From contig JAUCBJ010000236.1 in assembly GCA_032718475.1 (NCBI GenBank), forward strand, positions 1 to 50,319: DNA of 50,319 bases. Direction: 5' to 3'. Origin of the DNA: Nemertoderma westbladi. Taxonomy: Eukaryota > Xenacoelomorpha > Nemertodermatida > Nemertodermatidae. Shown piece after piece: positions 20,933 to 30,500 of this stretch; the first letter of the stretch is position 1; every line of letters begins with the position of its first letter. The notes under the pieces are model-generated. The model did no database searches and was not told the DNA's origin. It saw nothing but the letters and a program-made list of their open reading frames with translations. The translations under genes were made by a program, and so were the position numbers.

Positions 20933-23049
20933 TGTAAGGGTCCAGTAGTATACCGCTTACCAGATCCTAGTAACGATGTATCTTACTATGAGACTCTAGT
21001 AATGTATACGGGCTTGTACAGTATCTGACAACAAATCCCAGTCCAGGATATCTAAACAAACAGATATAGTACACAAACGACTACTGGCGAGGAACAGAGC
21101 CTTGTATCTATTCTATGTACGTGAGCGGGTCTAATGCCTACGTACTAGACAGAAGGATACCTGTCCTCTAACCGGTGAGGCAGATGTACAGTTACAGTAA
21201 CAGACCAAACTCACGGGAAAACAATCCCCGCGCAGCGAATCCTAACTATCACTGACAGTCCTAAATACAGTAACTTGCCGCGGTGTGATTTATATGGTTT
21301 ATATACGAGCTAGTGGGTTAACAGACCTATGTAGCGTAACAACACTGACAGTCCTGAATCAGTCGAAAAGGGGTCGTACCTAAATGTAACAATAACTGAT
21401 CCCCCTGTACGAAATCAGTCTAAAAGGTCAGGCCTAAATGTAACAATACCGTTGTCCAGACAAACAACAGTTTAATAACGAAAGTGAAATACTCCTTATC
21501 TTGCCGCAACTAAATCAGATCCTAATTTTACAAATACAGATAATTTCCACCTAAAGTAATGTATAGTACGCTATAGCTAGTAGAACTTTAAGGGCGGTAT
21601 GTTTTAGGGCGTGTGTGTGTGGGTGTGTTACAAATAAAACAATTTCGAGTAATTCCTTTTACTAGGTTTTAATGATTTTCTGACTAAAATGATACCGTGC
21701 GCTAGCTACTAAAATAAACTAGTCGCGTTTGTAGAACTTTATACTCACGAATGACGTCAAAGCTCTCTCCTTCCTATCCACAACCCAATGGGCAACCACA
21801 GTGTTAGTAACTACACCCGTGATCGGCACTAATACCAGATTCTGGTTGTAAGATAAGAATAGGGGTTAATCGCTACCGTACGTTAGCTGATCTGGTATAC
21901 TAATTTAATTCTAGAACTTTGTTGCTGCGGTAGTTAGCAGCAATACCTATCAGTACGTGGCAAGGCGCGGTAGGATATTAATAAACCTCCCTAGGCCAAG
22001 CAGTGTGCCGGTAGCAGAAATGCTCCTTGCCTGATCAAATAGCTAACTCCAGACAGGGGGGGGGGGGGGGGGGGTACTAATGTACGTTCTACAAAGCGAA
22101 CCGGTACCAAACAGTCAGTGCTACGAATCACTAAATTATGGAACATATGCTGTCCGTACCTAATATGTACTCGCGTACTGACGAATGGCAATAGTTCGCA
22201 CCTGTAGGAAGTACAGGTTAACCCAGGGGTTCGTAGGACTTGACAAAGGGGGGGTGTCTGGATATAATTATTTGATCCTAAATTTGCGGCGTCCAGTGCG
22301 GTGTCACGCTTACCCTGATCTATAGGTCTTACGGCGGGCAAGGGCGTCGAACAAAGTCTTACCTTCTCACAAAGCGGGCGCTGCATAGCAAGTGGAGTAT
22401 TTCGAAGGGGCAAAGGGGGTGCGCGGTCAATCCAATGTGGGCGCTAGCGTGTTGTGGACATCCCTTCCCTGCGTTGCTTACGGCCTAACGATCTAGGCTT
22501 CCATCTCCATGGTGTTCGGCTGTCCCGAAGTCGGACCAAAAGAAAACATGTCAGGAAATTGCAGTATATTTACAGTTTTACAAAGAATTATCAAACGAAG
22601 TTTCAACAAGAAACCGAAATAAACTAATAACAATTTAGGAATCGAAGGGGTAGTAATAACGACAGTAAGAGTTATAGCAGTGATAACCGAAGGCAAACCG
22701 GCCTTTTATACTAGAAATTGCACATGGAAACTAAACAGAAATTTCCACAGCTTCACAATTGAGCAATGAAGTGCGTCGTGCCCTATGATTGGCCCAGCTC
22801 ATCGTTCAACGCAGTCCAGCCCTTACACTAATCTGGGACATGGAATCCTAACAGAATTTTCCACTGCCTCACATTTGAGCAATAAGGTAATTTATGCCCT
22901 ATGATTGGCCTGGCTCATTATTCGCTACGCTGTACGCTTCTCATTGGCCTACCAATTAGCACCACACGAAAATAAATGGCCCCAAAATACAAATTTCCCG
23001 ACTGGGATTCGAACTCGTAACCTACGTAATGTAACCAACGCCTTAACCA
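20933..23049 (-). repeat. 3' LTR copy of the BEL/Pao element
   Basis: It is 2.1 kb and near-identical to 34240-36349. It includes 19 consecutive G at 22056-22074 and a GTGTGTGTGGGTGTG stretch near 21610. Its right edge falls inside a tRNA-like sequence: the B-box half (GGGATTCGAACTC on this strand, about 23003-23015) is present, but similarity stops at CCTTAACCAT. Frames inside it, such as 21991-22413, occur in both copies and are not supported as genes. Confidence 0.85.
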
Positions 23050-23208
23050 TATACATTGTAAATATACATAATAAACCTTCACCAAATTAAATCTGTCCAA
23101 ATATAATATAAACACAATGCGCTAATAACTTTCAAATAAGTCCTCCTGACGATCTAAAAAGTTCGTCCTGCTGGTCTGGATATCTTCTCCTGAGCACTAA
23201 TTGCTAAC

Positions 23209-23228
23209 GGTAGGCTCGCAAGCCTTCC
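23209..23228. repeat. 20-bp palindrome, copy 1
   Basis: The sequence is GGTAGGCTCGCAAGCCTTCC, whose core AGGCT-CGCA-AGCCT forms a hairpin. Read on the minus strand in the accessory frame it gives GRLASLP. Confidence 0.9.
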
Positions 23229-24130
23229 TTTCCATATCTCGTCCTTCCAAACCCAACGTCCGATATAAATACCCAAATATAATATCCAAATATAAAATAT
23301 CCAATATAACATCCAAATATAATATCTGAATATAATATCCTCTCTTCTCGCTTTCCTATTTCTTGGCCGACCGGGCTCGTCCACGTCCTCTATTGCGATT
23401 GGGTGGTGGTCGAGGTCGAACTGGGCTCGGACTTCGGCGTCGAGTTGTCGGTGGTTCCAAAACGCTAGGAAAGGGGACGACGGGAGATGAAACGACCGCC
23501 TTCTTGGTAACGCAGACTTTGGTGGTTTGGGCAACGCGCTAATATCAGCTCGGGGTTCTCGCAAACGTCGCTGGCGTCGCATAACGCATCGTAGGGGTAC
23601 AACGCTTTGAACTCCGCGCGTAACTCCTCCGCTGTTTTGTTATAAGCGTCCACTCGCTGTCGCGTGACGTTTGGATCCGCCTTGGATTTAGCAAGCTTGG
23701 CTGTACTCCTAGCCATACTCTCCACTCCAAACAGGTTAAAGTTTTGGCCCCATATCGGTTGAACGGCGCCTGGTGCTCCTATTCCTGCGTGGATCTTTGA
23801 TAATAGTGTTTCTACTAGAGGAAGCACAAACAGAGGTTAGATGTGAGGAGACTTAGAGTTTGTCGGCTTTTGGCTCAACTTTGCTCTAAACCCCAACCCA
23901 TTTGCCTAATGACTTCGGGTTCGCGTGATTTCGCACTGGCTCCTAATCCAAAATGTGCCGATAAAAAACGAATTCCGGGTAAACTAGCCGCGAGTCTAAA
24001 ATACTCACCTTTTAATTTCCCAAACTACGTTTCCCAAGAAAATAGTGCAGTCGAGAATTAATTTGGTCTAAATAATAGTAGACACGACTACGTAGAACAA
24101 GGCCGATTTTCTTTTCCAAAAAAATTTATC

Positions 24131-24150
24131 GGTAGGCTCGCAAGCCTTCC
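24131..24150. repeat. 20-bp palindrome, copy 2
   Basis: It is identical to copy 1 and lies in the untranslated or accessory region of the BEL/Pao element. The minus-strand frame open here reads KACEP. Confidence 0.9.
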
Positions 24151-24501
24151 ATCCGCTCTTGTCCTCCCCAATTTTAATTTTATCTAGCTGTATTCTAGAA
24201 TTTGCTTTCACTGGAGAATCGTTTTTCTTAAATTTAAATCCAAACAAATGGATTTGTCTAATAATTTTTGAAAATTGTCTCACTTGTGGGTTCCAAGTGG
24301 AATTCCATTCCTACTGTACACACAATCCCGCTCCTATGTGATACATAAGGGTACTACCCTCCATGTTCACGTATAAAGACAATGGAATTCCACCGCTGTC
24401 TCTATCTACAGTGAAGAGGATTACAAATGCACGTACAGTAATACAAATACAAATAACTAAAATACAGTAGGTCTATGTGGCGGCCAACAAAGGTCCCACA
24501 T

Positions 24502-27500
24502 CTATTTACTAATATTGGGTGGAGATTTGTAGTCTCCCGTCTCGTTTCTAGTCTCCTCAAGGAGTACGAGACGTTGTACAGGTCTGTCTACGGTACGACC
24601 GTCGATAGTCCGTACAGTAACTGTCCTCACTACACCAGATGTAGGGTGCGTGGTCAAAATGACTCCAGTCAGCCAAAACCGTCTTCTCAGATTAGCTTCG
24701 GCCAATAAAACATGGTCACCACGTTTTAAACACCGGGTATTTAGATACCAGGAAGTTCTGGTTGAAATAGAGGGCAAATAATATTTCTGCCATATTTCCC
24801 AGAATTTATTTGCAAGCAATTGAGTGATTTTCCAAGCCTTGTTGCCGTATCCGTCACTATCAACGGGTACCGAAATGGGCAACAATGTCGTCGGCGCCTG
24901 CATAAGCAGGTGCGCTGGTGTCAAGGCAAACCGTACGTCGTTATTGTCTGGGATCAAAGCGATCGGTCTGGTATTTAAGATTGCTTCGATTTCTATTAGT
25001 AACGTCGTCAGTTGATCGTCTGTCAAGATGTGTTGCGTCGGTACGACTTTAGCCATAGCTGTCTTAATTGAGCCAATCAGCCTTTCCCAAACGCCGCCTC
25101 TCCACGGACTGTCTGGAGTATTGAAAAACCAAACAATACGGTGAGGACGTAGTTCCTCGGAAATCTGGTTTTGGTCCAATTTTCTCAAAGCTCTGGTTAT
25201 CTCGTTCCGTGCACCCACAAAGTTTGTCCCTTGGTCGCAGTATATGGATTTGACCAATCCACGTCTAGCGATAAATCGCCGTAAGGCTAGGATAAAGGCA
25301 TTGGTGGACAAGTCTGTCACTCGCTCTATATGGACAGCTCTGCTGGCCATGCAAGTGAAGATCAATCCCCAACGTTTTACCTGTACCCTTCCGCGTTTCG
25401 CGATTATGGGTCCAAAACAGTCTATCCCTGTCTCAGTGAAAGGGGGTCTAAACGCCTGTAATCTTGCTAGTGGTAGTTCACTCATTTCTTGGTGTCCTAT
25501 CCTCGCGTGCACCTTCTTACAAATAATACAGTTCCGTGTTACCGAACTCAGTGCCTTACTAGGTCTAATCAGTACAAACCTCGAGCGTAAGTGTGATAGA
25601 CAGTGGTGTCTACCTACGTGTTTGAGTTGTACATGTGCGTCCAGTATCATAGCGCGCTGTAATTCATGGTGTTGCGGTATGATGATAGGATACCTGAAGT
25701 CAAGTGCAAAGTCGATGTTTTGGAGTCTGGACTTGTGACAAAGTAAGCCCCGGTAAATAATCGGACTCCAACTCAAAATCGGTGAAGACTTAATCTGTTT
25801 ACCTTGTTTGATCGCTGTGAACTCTCGTGCGAAATATCGCAATTGATAATGTCTAATGATATCAACTTCACAGTGTTCAATTTCCTTTAAGGTAAGTCTT
25901 CTAGGAAAGTCGCGTTTGCCTCTGGCATATTGTCTCAATCGTTTGAGCCATGCTAACTTGCGGCACGCGTCAGTCCATGATCTAGTTAGGTTCACTATCC
26001 TGTCAACGTAAGTGTTGGTGACGTCATCGGGTAAGGTGTAGTCGTAGTGTGGATACTTGTCTGGACTTGGTAGGCCCACGGGCCTTCCGGTAGGTTTGTC
26101 TGAGTCCCCAAGTACGTCAATCTCTACGGTCTTACCTTTGCCGTCCGCACCTAATGTGTCGACTGGCAGTAATGGTTTCAACTCTACAGCGTCAGTGTGT
26201 TCCTGTGAGCCTGTAAGCTTCCTAACCTTAGTCACCACTTTACCTGTAGGTAAGTCAAGTACCTTCTTCGAGCGGAGTGTAATCCCTGTGGCCACATCTC
26301 TGTCGTCCAAAGAAGTCGAATTCGGTAATGTCCGCTCCAATGGGTCTTCCAATGGAGTGTCTAGTAGACAGTCTGGTGAAGCGTCTGGTGAACAGTCTGG
26401 TGAGACGTCTGGTGAGACATAGCGCGGAACATCCGGCGAAATGTCCTGTCGTCGGTCCCAAAGTCTGTCTAGCGTAACTTCTGTCAGAAAGTCTGGTTCA
26501 AAGTCTGGTAGACAGTCTGGTGGACAGTCTGTCGAGATGTCTGGTGAACAGTCTGGTGAGACGTCCGGTAGACATTCTGTCGAGAGTTCCATCAAACAAT
26601 CTGGCGAACAATCCGGAGAACAATCTGGTGTCTCTTCTGGTGAATAGTCTGGCGAGTAATCTGGTGAACAATCCGGCGAAACGTCTGGTGAAATCTCCCG
26701 CGGAACATCCGGCGAAGGATTCGTACAAGCGTCTGGTCGAGTGTCTGGCGAGACGTCTGGCGTAATGTCAGGTCTGGCGTCCAGGTCATCAGATTTCGTC
26801 CGTCCTTTTTTCCTTTTGACCTTGGCGTTGGCTTTCGCTTTAGACTTGACAACCTTGTCGAGTTTTATCTCGGCACCCTCTGGTATGGTGTTGGTTGTCG
26901 CGTCGAATAACGGTGGCCATTCGTCTGATGGTCGCTGTAGGAAATCGGGTCCTCTAAACCAAAAGGATTTATTGTCCGGTTTACAAAAGTCAAGCGGTTG
27001 CATCCCCCGTGACGCGATGTCAGCTGGGTTCAGCTTCCCTGGACAGTGACGCCAATCTTGTTTGAGCGACCGGTCTAATATTTCAGCCCGTCTGTTGGCT
27101 ACGAAAGTCTTGAACTCGAATGTTTCGTTGTTTATGTACCAAAGTACCAACGTCGCATCCGTCCAATATGTGACCTTCAAGTTAGCCTCCAGCTCGCGTT
27201 GAACTAGACTGACAATATCGGTGGATATCGTCCCGGCTTGCAGCTCCCCACGAGGTACAGTCATATACTTCAATGGCATTGTTCTAGCCCTTGAAGTAAC
27301 GAGAGATACATCGTAGCTGTCCGATGTCACTTGTCGTCTAAGGTATAAGGTAACCCCCAATCCATCCTTGCTAGCGTCACTAAAGCTGTGAAGCTCTAAA
27401 TCGGCAGGAAAGGTGGTTTGTAAAGGAAAGTATACCCTCGGTATGGTATAGTCTTGTAGGAACGTCAGTTGGGCTTCCCAGTCCCTCCATCGCTCAGCTA

Positions 27501-30500
27501 ACTTTTCTGGGATGGGATCGTCCCATTCCAGTCCGGCTTGCCAAATGCTGCGGAGTATGATCCTAGCATGTAGGATCACTGGACTAATGAAACACAATGG
27601 GTCATACAATCGACTCATGGTCGATAAGCAAGTCCTCTTAGTGAGAGGTCTAGTCTGGTCGTTGGACCTTACACGTACCCTAAAATTGTCGGTGTTAGGG
27701 TCCCAACTAAGTCCTAATACTTTGGTCGTCGGCAGAGGTTCTAAGTCTAAGTCCAAGTCACCTCCGCTACGATCCATCGGGTCAAATGAGTTCACCAGTT
27801 CGGGTTCGTTGGAAGCGAACTTCGTCAGGTGAAATCCGCCCTCAGCGAGACAATCCTGGAGTTGGTGTGCTACGGTTGTAGCGCGCTCCAAGGTGTCACA
27901 ACTCTTGAGGCCGTCATCCACGTAGAAATCTCGTTCCACGGTCCGAACTACTTCTGGGTCAAATTGGTCTCGTCTGTCCAATGCTGTCTGCTTCAAGGCG
28001 TACATGGTGCAGTTGGGGCTGTCCCTGGCTCCGAACACTCTTACCTGCATTTGGTAAGTTTCTGGCGGAAGTTGTAAGTTTCCGTCCGGATACCAAAGAA
28101 ACCTCAAACTGTCCCTGTCCCGCTCCAAAGCCTTAACCTGGTGAAACATGGCCTCTACGTCACAGGTGAAAGCCACTTTGCGTTGTCTAAAACGCATTAG
28201 GACTCCCATGAGGTAATTATTCATATTCGGCCCGTCCATCAGTTCGCTGTTCATAGACATCCCTTGGTAAAGCGCAGCGCAGTCGTTGACTACACGCACC
28301 TTGCCAGGTTTGTCCGGGTGTCGAACAAAATGATGTGGCAGGTAATATGTCTGGTCTGTAGTTACCTCAGGATTTAACATCCTAATGGCGTATCCCTTTT
28401 GGAGATACGTCTGAAGTTGTGCATTGTATTGCATATGGGCCGTCTCGTCTCGCAACAATCGCTGCCTTATTGATTTGAGTCGCCTCAAAGCAAGCGGGTA
28501 ATTGTTAACGAGTTTAGGTTGTCCATTGCACCACAACATACCAACCTCATAGTGGCCATTCGCGGTCTGGCGAATGGTATCTCTCATAATATTTAATGAC
28601 CGTTTTTCCTGTTCTGACATAGCGGTCTCGTAACTACCGGGTTCTGCTGAGTCCTGTTCCAACCATTGTATGGTCCGTTCAGTCAGCAGTCGGTCAAGCG
28701 CTGCTTGCACTGCGCCATGGTCCTCGTCCACGTCTTCGTCCGCTGCGGTGGCTAGTGTCAATGTGTCTGGTAGGCTCGCAAGCCTTCCGGTGTCACTAGT
28801 CGGCGTCGAATTGTCGTGCGGCGGTTTGACAACTTCTTGATCTATCGGTAGGCTCGCAAGCCTTCCAAGATCAACGACCGGTGTCGAAGCCTGGTGGGTG
28901 GGGTCAATGACCTTCGGATTTTTCGGTAGGCTCGCAAGCCTTCCAAAATCCTCGTTCATCGAGTCATCAACAGCAACAACCCTCAGGTCTTCAGTAGTCA
29001 ATACAACCTGGTCTACTGCAAGTAGTTGTAAGTCAGAGGTCCGTATGGTCGTGTCCAGATCGGTTACGTCAGTATCGGTGGCGTCTGCGTTAGTGACGCA
29101 AGTCTGTCGTAGTGCCGTCCGTACAATTGAACCACGGGAGTGTGAAGGAGAATTATCTATCGTGTTAGTCAATAAACTACACGTACTCAAAACGTCGTCC
29201 TCCTGGTCACTTACCTCTAGTGAACGTATTGGTGCTCTAGTATACCAACCTATGGGAGTTCTACATGCGTAGGGGTTGCCCGCTGTAATAACAGATGGGC
29301 GTGTCTCCCATACCTGATGTAAGTTAAACTGGTCTGTCCCAATTAACATCGCAATAGAACGATAATTGACAGGACATTCCGGTATTCCAAGGTGTCGGAA
29401 ATACTTACGATCTTCCGGTGATTGCTCTGGCACAGGGCCGAGCAAGTTACTAAAGTCCTTCGTAGCTGCAAAGGTCAAATTTCTTACCGGAAGTAATGAG
29501 CGCTCCTCCTTGCTGTGTTCCGCTTTGGAAAGAAGAGTGTCTAAAGTTAGTTTTACTCTCGTCATAGGGATCGCTCTCTTACCATGCATGCTGCTTACAG
29601 TATACTGAGCAGTCTTACCTTGACTCAGGTCCGTAACTACGTCGGCTACTTGTTCGTCGACATAGCTATGCGATGACGCAGAGTCTAAGATGGCGTATAT
29701 ACGCTTGCTCCCTCGGGTTCCGGTAATCTTTATAGGAATCACGCTAAACCCTTTCAATTGGTTCTGTGTGAGGAGCGTTATCGATGGCTGTTCCTCACCT
29801 GCATGCACGTAGAAAGTGTCGTCTTCCTCCTCGTCCTCGTCCGATGATCCTGACTGATCCATACAGTCGGTATAAAAGGTACGGATCTCGCGCGGCGCAC
29901 GCTCCTTATAAAGCGCGTCGCATCTAGCCGCTTTATCGGGATGCTCTCGTCGAAAGCGTCTGGTCGGAGTATGACTGGTTGTGTGAAGCAATGCGTCATG
30001 GTTACGTCCACACAAAGAACATGTATCGTCGCTCGGGCAATCCTTCCGGACGTGTCCTGGCTTCATACATTTCCAACAGGAATCTAGAGATCGGATTTGG
30101 AGTCTCCTTTCCTCGATCCCTAACTCTTTAAAAGCGCGACATCCACGTAGTTTATGTCCGCTATGGTTTCTGCCGTTCCGCTCGCAGTATGAGCATCCCA
30201 CAAAGTCCGCCGGCAACTGTTGTCGTGGCTGCGTGGTGCCGATAGGCGTCAGAACTTTAGAAGTCTCAGTAGGGGTGGCGTAAGTAACGGCTTTCGCGTT
30301 CGTCGGAAACGGTTTAGTCCGATTCGGCGCAGAAACAGTTATCCCTTCCGCCGCGATATGGTGATCGGTATAGTTCGATCGAGTCTCAATCACGGCCTCC
30401 CGTGAAATAAGTTGATAGACATCGGTGAGTTTTAATAACCCTCCGGCCTCTTCGCGCTGGTACTCGATGCGTCGCCATTCTCTTCGTAGTCGATGGTGAA

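Larger units (their letters stand above)
23050..24501 (-). other. BEL/Pao element 3' internal region with two overlapping frames
   Basis: Between the Gag-Pol stop and the 3' LTR lie 1.45 kb with two overlapping minus-strand frames. The first (23465-23827) includes MARSTAKLAKSKADPN and ELRAEFKALYPYDALCDASD. The second (23154-23582) is basic, contains DLDHHPIAIEDVDEPGRPRN and ends in a hydrophobic, Tyr/Ile/Trp-rich stretch read from an AATATCCAAATATA repeat. They could be one decayed or spliced accessory ORF. No family was recognised. Two copies of the 20-bp palindrome lie here. Confidence 0.4.

Noticed and set aside
21991-22413. 140-codon minus-strand frame in the LTR, repeated at 35294-35713
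   Set aside because: It is present in both copies only because the LTRs are duplicates. It crosses a variable G-run and resembles no protein.
26345-26775. Common origin of the TCTGGTG words in the SPDC repeat and in the 5 kb minisatellite
   Set aside because: Only about seven bases are shared, unit lengths differ (12 against 14/20) and one is held in a coding frame. Chance is enough.
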